Shown: positions 25,896 to 35,485, counted from the stretch's first letter. The stretch is 64,000 bases of DNA from Kitasatospora sp. SolWspMP-SS2h (GCF_003259315.1 NZ_QLLT01000027.1:24301-88300); one strand, 5' to 3'. The notes: generated from the sequence alone by a model not told the origin. Numbers and translations: made by a program.

Positions 25896-27217
25896 CGGGC
25901 GTCGACCTCGGTCTTCTCGGCGGGGGCGGTCGCGGGGGCGGCCGGGGCGGTGCGCACCAGGCTGGCTCCGACGGCGGTGAAGTCGTAGGCGGACTCGGCG
26001 TGTTCGGCCTGGTCGATGCCGGAGACCTCGACCTCCTCAGCGACCCGGAAGCCGATGGTCTTCTGGATCAGCATGCCCAGCAGCCAGGAGAGCACGAACG
26101 AGTAGACCAGGACGGCGACCACGCCGAGCACCTGCTTGCCGAGCTGGCCCAGGCCGCCGCCGTAGAACAGGCCGGAGGCGGTCTGGCCGACGTGGCCGGT
26201 GGCGAAGAAGCCGATCAGCAGCGAGCCGATGATGCCGCCGACCAGGTGGACGCCGACCACGTCGAGCGAGTCGTCGAAGCCGAACCTGTACTTCAGGCTG
26301 ATCGCCGCGGCGCACAGCACGCCGGCGATCAGGCCGATCGCGATCGCGCCGAGCGGGGAGACCGAGCCGCAGGCCGGGGTGATGGCGACCAGGCCGGCCA
26401 CCGCGCCGGAGGCGGCGCCGAGGGTGGTGAACGCGCCGTGCTTGACCTTCTCGTAGGCCAGCCAGCCGAGGATGGCGGCGGCGGTGGCGACCTGGGTGTT
26501 GACGAAGGCCATGCCCGCCACGCCGTTGGCGGCCAGCGCGGAGCCGGCGTTGAAGCCGAACCAGCCGAACCACAGCAGGCCGGAGCCGAGCATCACCAGC
26601 GGCAGGTTGTGCGGGCGCATCGGGTCCTTCTTGAAGCCGATCCGCTTGCCCAGCACCAGGGCCAGGGCCAGGCCGGCCGCACCGGCGTTGATGTGCACCG
26701 CGGTGCCGCCGGCGAAGTCGATCACGCCGTTGCGGTCGCCGAGCCAGCCGCCGTTGCCGCCGTCGAAGAAGAACACCCAGTGCGCGACCGGGAAGTACAC
26801 CACGGTCACCCAGAGCGCCACGAACAGGCTCCAGGCGGTGAACTTGGCCCGGTCCGCGATCGCGCCGCTGATCAGGGCCGGGGTGATGATCGCGAACATC
26901 AGCTGGAAGGCCGCGAACCCGGTCACCGGGATCGTCCCGGTCAGGGCGTTCAGGTCGATGCCGCGCATCCCCAGGAAGTCGAGGTTGCCGATCAGACCGG
27001 CCCCGGCGTCCGGCGCGAAGGCCAGCGAGTAGCCGTACAGGACCCAGAGCACCGAGACGATGGCCAGTGAGATGAAGCTCATCACCAGCATGTTGAGGGT
27101 GCTCTTGACCCTGACCATGCCTCCGTAGAAGAAGGCCAGGCCCGGGGTCATCAACATGACCAGGGCCGCACAGATGAACACAAAGGCGGTATCGCCCGCG
27201 CTGAAGCCGTCCGGCAT
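25892..27217 (-). CDS. amtB: Ammonium transporter AmtB
   Basis: A 441-residue ammonium channel with about eleven membrane helices. Recognisable parts are MTPGLAFFYGGMVRVKSTLN at the start, HWVFFFDGGNGGWLG, DFAGGTAVHINAGAAGLALA and the twin-His helix near DVVGVHLVGG. Start ATG with GGAGGAGACGCCG upstream. It heads the amtB-glnK-glnD operon, controlled in streptomycetes by GlnR; matching half-sites lie 120-155 bases upstream. Confidence 0.97.
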   Translation of the reverse strand: MPDGFSAGDTAFVFICAALVMLMTPGLAFFYGGMVRVKSTLNMLVMSFISLAIVSVLWVLYGYSLAFAPDAGAGLIGNLDFLGMRGIDLNALTGTIPVTGFAAFQLMFAIITPALISGAIADRAKFTAWSLFVALWVTVVYFPVAHWVFFFDGGNGGWLGDRNGVIDFAGGTAVHINAGAAGLALALVLGKRIGFKKDPMRPHNLPLVMLGSGLLWFGWFGFNAGSALAANGVAGMAFVNTQVATAAAILGWLAYEKVKHGAFTTLGAASGAVAGLVAITPACGSVSPLGAIAIGLIAGVLCAAAISLKYRFGFDDSLDVVGVHLVGGIIGSLLIGFFATGHVGQTASGLFYGGGLGQLGKQVLGVVAVLVYSFVLSWLLGMLIQKTIGFRVAEEVEVSGIDQAEHAESAYDFTAVGASLVRTAPAAPATAPAEKTEVDAR

Positions 27218-27336
27218 CGGCGTCTCCTCCGAATGAGAGCCGCACCACGACCGGGATTACCTGTCCCGTGCCCATCCCGGCGTGTCGGCGATGAGAGGAG
27301 AGTGCCGAAGGCGGGTTTCGGCCGATGCGGCTCGGT

Positions 27337-27372
27337 GTTTCGCCGCAGTGACGCGGTTGACGCGCCCGTTAC
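27337..27372 (-). promoter_or_regulatory. Putative GlnR binding half-sites upstream of amtB
   Basis: On the minus strand GTCAC-N6-GAAAC occurs at 27352-27337, an exact match to the streptomycete GlnR half-box form GTnAC-n6-GAAAC. A second, weaker pair GTAAC-N6-GTCAA lies immediately upstream (27372-27357). Both point toward amtB. The spacing between the pairs is four rather than six bases, so the full four-part consensus is imperfect. Confidence 0.6.
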
Positions 27373-27427
27373 GGGAAGGTGAACCACGGCAGGTGACGCG
27401 TACTGGACAGCGCGTGCTATACGCCGA

Positions 27428-27456
27428 CGGCCGTCCGGACGGGGGGCGGACGGCCG
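27428..27456 (-). terminator. Hairpin downstream of nsdA
   Basis: CGGCCGTCC (27428-27436) pairs with GGACGGCCG (27448-27456): nine base pairs, 11-base G-rich loop, about 20 bases after the nsdA stop on the minus strand. It would separate nsdA transcription from the amtB promoter region. Confidence 0.55.
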
Positions 27457-27478
27457 CGGGCGGCGGGGGCGGAGCGGA

Positions 27479-28936
27479 TCAGACCACCGCGACGAACTCC
27501 GGGATGTCGTGCACCACCCGCTCGGCCAGCCGGTCCACCCCCGGGGCGCCGCGGAAGTCCCGGCTGGCCGCCTCGGAGGTCTTGCGGACCCGGGTGTTCA
27601 GCCGCTCGGAGCGCACCTTCTTGGCGATGTCGACCGCCTCCTCGCAGTACTTCGCGGCCTCCTCCGGCTCGTTCTGCAGCAGCCGCACCGAGGCCATCCC
27701 GACCAGGTTGAACGCGTAGGTGCGGACGTGGTCGCCGTCCTCCCGGAACCGGTCGACCGCCTCGGTGATCAGCGGCTCGGCGGCCTTGGCCATCGCCGGC
27801 CCGTGGTCCGAGGTGTACGCCAGGTCCCGGTAGGAGTGGCCGTTCTCCGCGCACAGCTCGGCGTACGAGAAGAACCTGAGCCAGCTCGGCGCCGCCTCGT
27901 TGGTCTCCCGGATGTCGCTGAAGGTGTCCTCCGACAGCCGCACCGCCCGGGCGCACCGGTTGACCTCGCCGATGGTGGAGTACGCCCGCGCCTCCATCGC
28001 GTACAGCAGCGACTGCTGGCGGGCGGTGGCGGTGTCCCGGCTGCCGTACTGGGCGAGGTGGATCAGCTCCAGCGCGTCCTCGCCGCGGTTCAGGTGGATC
28101 ATCTGCCGGCTCATGTCGGTCAGCACGTGCGCCCCGAACGGGCGGTCCCCGGCCTCCTTGGCCGCGTGCAGCGCCAGCACGTAGTACTTCTGCGCGCTCG
28201 GGTGCATGCCCACGTCGTACGACATGAAGCCCGCCAGGTGGGCCAGCTCGGCGGTGATCCGGAACAGCCGCTTGGTGGTCGCCTCGGGGTAGGTCTCCTG
28301 CAACAGGTCGGTGACCTCGTGGAGTTGGCCGACCACCGCCTTGCGGCGCAGGCCGCCGCCGTTCTGCGCGTCCCACTTCCGGAACATCTCGGTGGTCTGC
28401 TCCAGCAGCTGCATCTCCGGCTCGGACAGCCGCCCGGAGAAGTGCTCGCCGCCGTTGGCCGCCGCCAGGATCGGGGTGGGGACGCCGTTCGGACCGGGCG
28501 TCAGCCAGCGCTGCATCGGCTCGATCAGCGCCGCACCGGCCGTCAGCGCCAGCGAGGTGCCGAGGAAGCCGCGCCGGTTGAGCATCAGGTCGCTGCGCGA
28601 GTACTCGCTGATCGCCTGCACGGTCTGCTGCGGGCTCCACGGGAGGTCCACGCCGCTGCCGACGGTGGTCACCTGGACCACCGCGCGCAGGCCGAGGTCC
28701 TCGACCGAGACCACCGAGCCGAAGCGCTCCGAGAACAGCTCGGACATGATCTTCGGGATCGGCTCCCGCGGCTGCTCCCCGTCCAGCCACCGGCGCACCC
28801 GCGAGGTGTCGGTGGAGACGTGGTGGGCGCCGATCTGCCGCGCCCTGCGGTTCACTTGACGCGCCAGCTCGCCCTTCGACCAGCCGCTGCGCGCGAACCA
28901 GGAGCCCAGCTTCTCGTTCGGCTGCTTCTCACCCAT
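27479..28936 (-). CDS. nsdA: NsdA, developmental and antibiotic-production regulator
   Basis: A 485-residue protein matching streptomycete NsdA, whose loss in S. coelicolor increases antibiotic production and sporulation (established by others). The N-terminal ~80 residues look like an atypical DNA-binding helix-turn-helix (GELARQVNRRARQIGAHHVSTDT-type region, VRRWLDGEQPREP), and the rest is an alpha-helical, TPR-like repeat region (FRITAELAHLAGFMSYDVG, FRKWDAQNGGGLRRKAV). A weakly hydrophobic stretch GFLGTSLALTAGAALI lies near residue 125. ATG start with GGGGA upstream. It lies beside the primase-polymerase-like gene, as in S. coelicolor. Confidence 0.92.
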   Translation of the reverse strand: MGEKQPNEKLGSWFARSGWSKGELARQVNRRARQIGAHHVSTDTSRVRRWLDGEQPREPIPKIMSELFSERFGSVVSVEDLGLRAVVQVTTVGSGVDLPWSPQQTVQAISEYSRSDLMLNRRGFLGTSLALTAGAALIEPMQRWLTPGPNGVPTPILAAANGGEHFSGRLSEPEMQLLEQTTEMFRKWDAQNGGGLRRKAVVGQLHEVTDLLQETYPEATTKRLFRITAELAHLAGFMSYDVGMHPSAQKYYVLALHAAKEAGDRPFGAHVLTDMSRQMIHLNRGEDALELIHLAQYGSRDTATARQQSLLYAMEARAYSTIGEVNRCARAVRLSEDTFSDIRETNEAAPSWLRFFSYAELCAENGHSYRDLAYTSDHGPAMAKAAEPLITEAVDRFREDGDHVRTYAFNLVGMASVRLLQNEPEEAAKYCEEAVDIAKKVRSERLNTRVRKTSEAASRDFRGAPGVDRLAERVVHDIPEFVAVV

Positions 28937-29376
28937 GGGAACGTCCCCATCCCGCCCCGAACCCGGGGCCCCGCTTCGCCCTGACTCGTGTCCATCGCCT
29001 GCACCGCCGTCCGCGTGACCGGTCGGCTGCGTTCCGTATCCCGAACGTAGCGCCCCTGCGCCATCCGGGGGAGCAACGCCGGAAAAACGCCACCTTTCGC
29101 CACCCCCACGAGTGAACTACCGGGCCGGGTACCGCGCTTCACTGGGAATCAGCTCGGCATGACCCCGGCACATGCCCGGACCTGACGGAGGCACGCGTGC
29201 GGCAACGACGATCCGGCATCCGCGGGGCTGGTGCAAGGCGCCTGCTCGCCCGTGCCACCCGAATCGGGGTGCGCCGGTCCGCGCACGCCTCCGGCGCGCC
29301 GCGCACCACGCGCCCGTCGGACGACGCGCCGTCACCGTCCCGTAACCAGCGGCGACCGGAACCGGTTGGGGGTGGC
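28937..29376. other. Divergent promoter region between nsdA and the primase-like gene
   Basis: About 440 bases. The open frame of the downstream gene extends through 29197, but codon bias is weak before 29377. The part from 28990 to 29130 is comparatively A/T-rich (for example GAACGTAGCG, AACGCCGGAAAAACGCC) and is the likely site of divergent promoters. I see no palindrome or RNA gene. Confidence 0.4.
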
Positions 29377-30051
29377 ATGGACAAGCTCTTCGGCAGCCTG
29401 CGGCTCACCCCCCTCGGCGCCCGCCGCCGCACCCGGCCCGCCGCGCTGCAGGCCGCCGCCGAGTACTCCGGGCGCTGGGGCTGGACGCTGGCGGCCGGCA
29501 GCCCGGCCCCGCACCCCGCGACCGCCCCGACGGCCTGCGGCTGCGGCGTCCCGCGCTGCGCCGCGCCCCACCTGCACCACCTGGTCGGGCCCGCGATCGC
29601 CCCCGGCGCGACCGCCGCCGAGCTGGTCGCCCGATGTCCGGCCGACGCCCCGCTGCTGCTCCCGACCGGCCACCAGTTCGACGTGCTGGACGTCCCGGCC
29701 CAGCCCGGTCTCCAGGCCCTGGTCCGGCTCGAACGGATGGGCACCCAGGTCGGCCCGGTGCTGGCCTCCCCGGCCGGCCGGCTGCTGTTCTTCGTCGCCC
29801 CCGGCACCGCCGAGCGCCTGCCCGAGCTGCTCTACCGGATGGGCTGGGACGACGCCTCGCTCGACCTCGCCTGCCACGGCCTCGGCTCCTACCTGGCCGC
29901 CCCGCCCACCCCGCTCGGCCCGCTCGGCCCGATGCGCTGGCTGCGCCGCCCCGCCGCCGACAGCGCCCCGCCCGAGGCCCGCCTGCTGCTCGGCACCCTG
30001 GCCTACGCCTGCCACCGCACCCGCGTCCGCACGGCGGAGTTCGCGGGCTGA
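29377..30051 (+). CDS. Stand-alone primase-polymerase (Prim-Pol N-terminal) domain protein
   Basis: A 224-residue protein matching the N-terminal domain of bifunctional DNA primase/polymerases; recalled as conserved next to nsdA in streptomycetes. LLPTGHQFDVLDVPAQPGLQ holds the D-x-x-D pair expected for the archaeo-eukaryotic primase active site, and TQVGPVLASPAGRLLFFVAP the following strand. No helicase domain is attached. A Cys-rich insert (TACGCGVPRCAAPHLHH) with His residues could bind zinc. Start ATG 29377, GGGGG before it. Whether it has primase or polymerase activity is unknown. Confidence 0.72.
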   Translation: MDKLFGSLRLTPLGARRRTRPAALQAAAEYSGRWGWTLAAGSPAPHPATAPTACGCGVPRCAAPHLHHLVGPAIAPGATAAELVARCPADAPLLLPTGHQFDVLDVPAQPGLQALVRLERMGTQVGPVLASPAGRLLFFVAPGTAERLPELLYRMGWDDASLDLACHGLGSYLAAPPTPLGPLGPMRWLRRPAADSAPPEARLLLGTLAYACHRTRVRTAEFAG

Positions 30052-30076
30052 CGGCCGCGGGGCCAGGGGGCGGACA

Positions 30077-30129
30077 GGCGAAGGGGCGGTGCCGGGAAGG
30101 GAGTCCCTTCCCGGCACCGCCCCTTCGCC
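30077..30129. terminator. 25-bp perfect hairpin between convergent genes
   Basis: Arms 30077-30101 and 30105-30129 are exact reverse complements with a three-base loop AGT. The structure sits between the plus-strand primase-like gene (stop 30051) and minus-strand ftsY (stop 30157), so it can terminate both. Confidence 0.88.
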
Positions 30130-30156
30130 CGCCGTCCGGACGCGGCGCCGGCGGCA

Positions 30157-31443
30157 CTAACCGAGCAGCGCGTCCACGAACGCCCCCGGCTCGAACGGCG
30201 CGAGGTCGTCCGCGCCCTCGCCGAGGCCGATGAGCTTGACCGGCACGCCCAGCTCGCGCTGGACCGAGATGACGATGCCGCCCTTCGCGGTGCCGTCCAG
30301 CTTGGTGAGCACGATGCCGGTGATGTCGACCACCTCCGCGAACACCCGGGCCTGGACCAGGCCGTTCTGCCCGGTGGTGGCGTCCAGCACCAGCAGCACC
30401 TCGTCCACCGGGCCGTGCTTCTCGACGACCCGCTTGACCTTGCCGAGCTCGTCCATCAGGCCGGTCTTGGTGTGCAGCCGGCCCGCGGTGTCGATCAGGA
30501 CGGTGTCGACGCCGTCGGCGATGCCCTGCTTGACCGCGTCGAAGGCGACCGACGCCGGGTCGCCGCCCTCGGGGCCGCGCACGGTGTGCGCGCCGACCCG
30601 CTCGCCCCAGGTCTGGAGCTGGTCGGCGGCGGCGGCGCGGAAGGTGTCGGCGGCGCCGAGCACGACCTTGCGGCCGTCGGCGACCAGGACCCGGGCGAGC
30701 TTGCCGGTGGTGGTGGTCTTGCCGACGCCGTTGACGCCGACCACCAGGACGACGGCCGGGCCCTCCTCGTGCTTGACCGAGCGGACGGTGCGGTCGGCGT
30801 CGGTGCCGATCAGCTTGACGAGCTCCTCGCGGAGCAGGGTGCGCAGTTCGTCGGGGGTGCGGGTGCCGAGCACCTTGACCCGGGTCCGCAGGTTGTCGAC
30901 CAGTTCCTGGGTGGCGGCGACGCCGACGTCGGCGGTGAGGAGGGTGTCCTCGATCTCCTCCCAGGTGTCCTCGTCCAGGCGGTCCCGGGAGAGCAGGGTG
31001 AGCAGGCCCTTGCCGAGGGTGGACTGCGAGCGGGAGAGCCGGGAGCGCAGCCGGACCAGGCGTCCGGCGGTGGGCTCGGGCACCTCGATCGCGGGCGCGG
31101 CCTCGGCCTCCTCGGCGGTCGGCTCCCCGGTGGTCGGCGCCCCGGTGGTCGGCTCCCCGACGGCGGGCTCTCCCGTGGCCGGTTCCCCGGCCGGGGCTCC
31201 CGGGGCCTCCGGGGCCCGGGTGGCGCCGGAGGCGGTGGGCGGCGCGGTGGGCTCGGCGGCCCCTTCCGCGGGCTTGGCCGGAGCGGTCGCGGTCGTCGCC
31301 GGGTCCGTCTTCGCGGGCGCGGTGATGGTCGGCGGCTGGCTCGGCCGGTCCAGTTCTCTGCGTCGTTTGCCGGAGACGACGAGTCCGGTGATCGCGCCGA
31401 TGGCGACCACCGCAATGACAACGGCAAGGATCACGTATTCCAT
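30157..31443 (-). CDS. ftsY: Signal recognition particle receptor FtsY
   Basis: A 428-residue SRP receptor GTPase. An N-terminal membrane anchor (YVILAVVIAVVAIGAITGLVV) is typical for actinobacteria. It is followed by a ~110-residue Pro/Thr/Glu/Gly-rich linker with repeated GEPxTGEPxxGEP-like units, then the NG domain: P-loop GVNGVGKTTTTGKLA, DTAGRLHTKTGLM and TKLDGTAKGGIVI. It starts 13 bases after smc, same strand, so the two probably share a transcript. Confidence 0.97.
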   Translation of the reverse strand: MEYVILAVVIAVVAIGAITGLVVSGKRRRELDRPSQPPTITAPAKTDPATTATAPAKPAEGAAEPTAPPTASGATRAPEAPGAPAGEPATGEPAVGEPTTGAPTTGEPTAEEAEAAPAIEVPEPTAGRLVRLRSRLSRSQSTLGKGLLTLLSRDRLDEDTWEEIEDTLLTADVGVAATQELVDNLRTRVKVLGTRTPDELRTLLREELVKLIGTDADRTVRSVKHEEGPAVVLVVGVNGVGKTTTTGKLARVLVADGRKVVLGAADTFRAAAADQLQTWGERVGAHTVRGPEGGDPASVAFDAVKQGIADGVDTVLIDTAGRLHTKTGLMDELGKVKRVVEKHGPVDEVLLVLDATTGQNGLVQARVFAEVVDITGIVLTKLDGTAKGGIVISVQRELGVPVKLIGLGEGADDLAPFEPGAFVDALLG

Positions 31444-31456
31444 AACCCGTCCAGTA

Positions 31457-34400
31457 TCACGTAGCGCCTGTGCCGGGCCCGGTTCCGCGGGTTCCAGCGC
31501 TGTCCTGTACCTCTGCTCGGCCTGCTGCGGCCGCCGCCGCCCGCTGCGTCGGCTCCGCCTGCCGGGGCGGCCGGGCCGGCCTCCCCGGTCCGGGTACCCG
31601 CAGCCGCTGGCTGATCACCTGGGAGATGCCGTCGCCCTTCATGGTGACGCCGTACAGGGCGTCGGCGGACTCCATGGTGAGCTTCTGGTGGGTGATGACG
31701 ATCAGCTGGGAGCTCTCCCGCAGCTCCTCCATGATCCCGACCAGCCGCCGCAGGTTGGTCTCGTCGAGCGCGGCCTCGACCTCGTCCATGACGTAGAACG
31801 GGCTGGGCCGGGCCTTGAAGATCGACACCAGCAGGGCGACGGCGGTGAGCGAGCGCTCGCCGCCGGAGAGCAGCGAGAGCCGCCTGACCTTCTTGCCGGG
31901 CGGGCGGGCCTCGACCTCGACGCCGGTGGTGAGCATGTTCTCCGGGTTGGTGAGCAGCAGCCGGCCCTCGCCGCCGGGGAACAGTCGGGCGAAGACGCCC
32001 TCGAACTGGGCGGCGGTGTCGCGGTACGCGGCGGTGAACAGCTGCTCGACCCGGGCGTCGACGTCGCGGACGATGTCCATCAGGTCGCGGCGGCTCTTGC
32101 GCAGGTCGTCGAGCTGTTCGCCGAGGAAGCGGTGCCTGGCCTCCAGGGCGGCGAACTCCTCCAGCGCGAGCGGGTTGACCTTGCCGAGCTGCTGGTGGGC
32201 GCGTTCGGCGGCCCTGAGCCGCCGCTCGACCTCGGCGCGGACGTAGCGGACCGGTGCGGCGGGCTCGGCCGGCTCACCGGACGCGCCGGGTCCGCCGGAT
32301 TCGCCGGGTCCGGCGGGTTCGCGGCCGTCCTCGGGCGGCGGGGCGGGGACGGGCTGGTCGGGGCCGTAGCCGGCCAGCAGGTCGTCGGCCTCGATGCCGA
32401 ACTCCTCCAGCGCCCGGGCCTCCAGCTGTTCGATCCGCAGCCGCTTCTCGGCGCGCAGCACCTCGTCGCGGTGGCCGGCGTCGACCAGCCGGTCGCGTTC
32501 GGCCTTGAGCGCGCGGCCGTGCTCGCGGAACTGCCGCAGTTCGGCCTCGCGGGCGGTGCGGTCGGCCTCGACGGCGGCGCGTTCGGCCTCGGCGGCGGCG
32601 AGCGTCCCCTCGATCCGGCCGAGCAGTCGGCGGGCGCCGGTGGCGACGGCGGTGGCGGTGCCGGCTTCCCGGCGGGCGCGTTCGCGGCGTTCGGCGGCGC
32701 AGGCGCGGGCCTCGCGTTCGGCGCGGGCGGCCCGGTCGATCTGGTCGGCGCGTCCGGCGAGGGCGCGGACGCGCTCCTCGTGGGTGCGGACGGCGAGCCG
32801 GGACTCCGTCTCGGTCTGCCGGGCGGCGGAGGCGGCGGCGGCGAGCCGGTCGCGTTCGGCGGGGTCGGGTTCGTCCTCGCCGCTGTCGGCGGTCTCCTCG
32901 GCGGCGGCGAGGCGTTCGGCGAGTTCCTCGGCGGCGGCGCGGGCCTCGGCGAGGCCGCTGTCGGCCTTGGCGGCGGCGGTGGCGGCGCGGTCGGCCTCGT
33001 CCGCGGCGGCCCGGGCGGCGCCGCCGGAGCGGCCGAGGGCGCCGGCGCGGTCGGCCCGGCGCCGCTCGTCCTGGCGGCGCAGCGCGGTCGTCCGTTCGAC
33101 CTCGGCGGCGAGTTCGGCGCGCCGTTCGCGGGCGGCGGCGAGCTCTTCGGCCGCTCCGGCGCAGCGGGTGTCGAGCTCGGCGATGCCGCGGGCGGCCTCG
33201 GCGACGGCGGCCCGGGTCTCCAGCGGGCTGGGCGCGCCGGGCGAGCCGCCGTGGGCGAGGGCGGCGGAGAGCAGGTCGCCGTCCCGGGTGACGGCGCTCC
33301 AGCCGGGGTGGCGGTCGGTCAGCCGCCGGGCGGTGGCGAGGTCCGCGACCACGGCGGTGCGGGCCAGTACCCGCCGGGCGGCGGCGGCCACCGCGTCCGG
33401 TCCGCCGATCAGTTCCCCGGCCCGGCGGGCGCCCTCGGGCAGGCGTTCGGTGCCGGCCCCGGCCGCCCCGGCCGCCCTGGCGGCTGCGTCGGCTGCGTCG
33501 GCTCCGGCGGCTCCGCCGGCCGCGGCGTCCGCGTCGGCGATCAGCAGCGCGGCCCGGCCGCCGTCCTCGGCGCGCAGCCAGGCCAGCGCCTCGGTGGCGG
33601 TCCCGGCGTCGGGGACGGCGACGGCCTCGGCGGCGGGGCCGAGCGCGGCTGCCACCGCGAGTTCGAACCCGGGGGCGACGGTGAGGAGTTCGGCGGCGGG
33701 GCCGAGTACGCCGGGGCGGCCGAGCAGGGCGGCGCTGCCGTCCTTGCGGCGCAGGCCGAGGGTGAGCGCGTCGTGCCGGGCGGTGAGCGCGGCGCGTTCC
33801 CGCTCGGCGGCGGTGAGCGCTTCGCGGGCGGCCGAGACCGCGTGCTCGGCGTCCCGGAGGGACTCCCGGGCCAGCTGGTGGAGTTCCTCGCCGCGTTCCT
33901 CCCCCGCGGTGCTCTCCTCGTCCTGCGCGCGGAGCCGCCGGTGCTCCTCCCGGGCGGCGGCGGCGCGCAGCAGCGCCTCGTCGCGGGCGGTGGCGAGCCG
34001 TTCGGCCTCGGCCCCGGCGGCGGTGGCGCGGGAGCGGGCGGCGGCGGCCCGGCCCTGGAGCCGGGCGAGTCCTTCGCGCCGGTCGGCGATCGTCCGGGCG
34101 GCCTCCTTGAGCCGCAACTCCTCGTCGGCGAGGGCGCGTTCGAGTCCGGTGCGGTCCTCGACGGCCTCGGCCAGCGCGTCCTGGGCCTGTTCCAGGGCGG
34201 CTTCCAGGGCGGCCTCCTCCGCGCGGACCCGGGCGGCCTCGCGCTCCAGGTCCTCCGGGTCGCGGCCGCGGCGCTCCTCCAGCTGTCCGGCGGTGGCGGC
34301 GGCGCGGACCCGGGCCTCGGCGAGTCCGACGGTGCCGCGGGTGCGCTCGGCGAGCGAGGAGAGCCGGTACCAGGTCTGCCGGGCGGCCTCCAGCGCGGGC

Positions 34401-35239
34401 CCGAGCTGTTCGACCTGGGCCTCCAGGACGGCTTCGCGCTGGAGGGCGGCGGCGAGCTGCTGCTCGACGGTGGTGCGGCGCAGGCCCAGCGCGAGTTCGT
34501 CGGCGACCTCGGCCTCGACGGCGCGGCGCAGGGTGAGCAGGTCGTCGGCGAGCAGCCGCAGCCGGGCGTCGCGCAGTTCGGCCTGGATGCCGGCGGCGCG
34601 CCGGGCGACCTTCGCCTGGCGGCCCAGCGGGCCGAGCCGGCGGCGCAGTTCGGCGACCAGGTCCTGGACCCGGCTGAGGTTGGCCTGCATCGCGTCGAGC
34701 TTCCGCAGCGCCTTCTCCTTGCGCTTGCGGTGCTTGAGGACGCCGGCCGCCTCCTCGATGAAGGCGCGCCGCCCCATCGGGTCGGCGTGCAGCACGGAGT
34801 CGAGCTGCCCCTGGCCGACGATGACGTGCATCTCGCGGCCGATGCCGGAGTCGGAGAGCAGTTCCTGGATGTCGAGCAGCCGGCAGACGGTGCCGTTGAG
34901 CGCGTACTCGCTGCCGCCGTTGCGGAACATCGTCCGGGTGATGGTGACTTCGGTGTAGTCGATCGGCAGGGCGCCGTCGGTGTTGTCGATGGTGAGGCTG
35001 ACCTCGGCGCGGCCGAGCGGGGGGCGCCCGCTGGTGCCGGCGAAGATGACGTCCTCCATCTTGCCGCCGCGCAGCGACTTGGCGCCCTGTTCGCCCATCA
35101 CCCAGGAGAGCGCGTCGACGACGTTGGACTTGCCGGAGCCGTTGGGGCCGACCACGCAGGTGATGCCGGGCTCGAAGCGCAGGGTGGTCGCCGAGGCGAA
35201 GGACTTGAACCCGCGCAGGGTCAGGCTCTTGAGGTGCAC
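31457..35239 (-). CDS. smc: Chromosome segregation ATPase SMC
   Basis: A 1260-residue SMC that condenses and organises chromosomes; in streptomycetes it matters during sporulation septation. The N-terminal ATPase half has Walker A GPNGSGKSNVVDALSW and the Q-loop GEQGAKSLRGGK; long coiled coils rich in Ala, Arg and Glu flank a hinge near residues 480-640; the C-terminal half has the signature LSLLSGGERSLTAVALL and Walker B YVMDEVEAALDETN. A ~45-residue Pro/Ala-rich tail extends past the head domain. GTG at 35239 chosen because GGAGG lies eight bases upstream. Confidence 0.97.
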   Translation of the reverse strand: MHLKSLTLRGFKSFASATTLRFEPGITCVVGPNGSGKSNVVDALSWVMGEQGAKSLRGGKMEDVIFAGTSGRPPLGRAEVSLTIDNTDGALPIDYTEVTITRTMFRNGGSEYALNGTVCRLLDIQELLSDSGIGREMHVIVGQGQLDSVLHADPMGRRAFIEEAAGVLKHRKRKEKALRKLDAMQANLSRVQDLVAELRRRLGPLGRQAKVARRAAGIQAELRDARLRLLADDLLTLRRAVEAEVADELALGLRRTTVEQQLAAALQREAVLEAQVEQLGPALEAARQTWYRLSSLAERTRGTVGLAEARVRAAATAGQLEERRGRDPEDLEREAARVRAEEAALEAALEQAQDALAEAVEDRTGLERALADEELRLKEAARTIADRREGLARLQGRAAAARSRATAAGAEAERLATARDEALLRAAAAREEHRRLRAQDEESTAGEERGEELHQLARESLRDAEHAVSAAREALTAAERERAALTARHDALTLGLRRKDGSAALLGRPGVLGPAAELLTVAPGFELAVAAALGPAAEAVAVPDAGTATEALAWLRAEDGGRAALLIADADAAAGGAAGADAADAAARAAGAAGAGTERLPEGARRAGELIGGPDAVAAAARRVLARTAVVADLATARRLTDRHPGWSAVTRDGDLLSAALAHGGSPGAPSPLETRAAVAEAARGIAELDTRCAGAAEELAAARERRAELAAEVERTTALRRQDERRRADRAGALGRSGGAARAAADEADRAATAAAKADSGLAEARAAAEELAERLAAAEETADSGEDEPDPAERDRLAAAASAARQTETESRLAVRTHEERVRALAGRADQIDRAARAEREARACAAERRERARREAGTATAVATGARRLLGRIEGTLAAAEAERAAVEADRTAREAELRQFREHGRALKAERDRLVDAGHRDEVLRAEKRLRIEQLEARALEEFGIEADDLLAGYGPDQPVPAPPPEDGREPAGPGESGGPGASGEPAEPAAPVRYVRAEVERRLRAAERAHQQLGKVNPLALEEFAALEARHRFLGEQLDDLRKSRRDLMDIVRDVDARVEQLFTAAYRDTAAQFEGVFARLFPGGEGRLLLTNPENMLTTGVEVEARPPGKKVRRLSLLSGGERSLTAVALLVSIFKARPSPFYVMDEVEAALDETNLRRLVGIMEELRESSQLIVITHQKLTMESADALYGVTMKGDGISQVISQRLRVPGPGRPARPPRQAEPTQRAAAAAAGRAEVQDSAGTRGTGPGTGAT

Positions 35240-35391
35240 CCGACCGTCCTCCTCGCCGTGCCGCCGGCCGCGGCCGCGGCCCACCGCTGGCGACTGTATC
35301 CGGCCGGGGTGCCGCCGGGCCCTCAGGCGGTGGTTTGGGCACGTCGCGGGTCGGGCACTCTCCCAGCGGGAGAGCCGCCGTGAGCACGACG

Positions 35392-35417
35392 AAGGGACGT
35401 CCGCTCGGACGTCCCTT
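35392..35417 (-). terminator. Hairpin downstream of the small coiled-coil gene
   Basis: AAGGGACGTCC (35392-35402) and GGACGTCCCTT (35407-35417) form an 11-bp stem with the loop GCTC, between the 67-residue coiled-coil gene and smc on the minus strand. It would separate their transcripts. Confidence 0.7.
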
Positions 35418-35485
35418 GTAGGCTGCCGCCCCCTCGCGGGGGAAGCTCAGTGCACGACTGCGTCGATCGCGAGGACCACGAACGA

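Noticed and set aside
30230..35383. 1700-residue plus-strand frame opposite ftsY and smc
   Set aside because: Mirror of coiled-coil genes; composition artefact, no start signal or domains.
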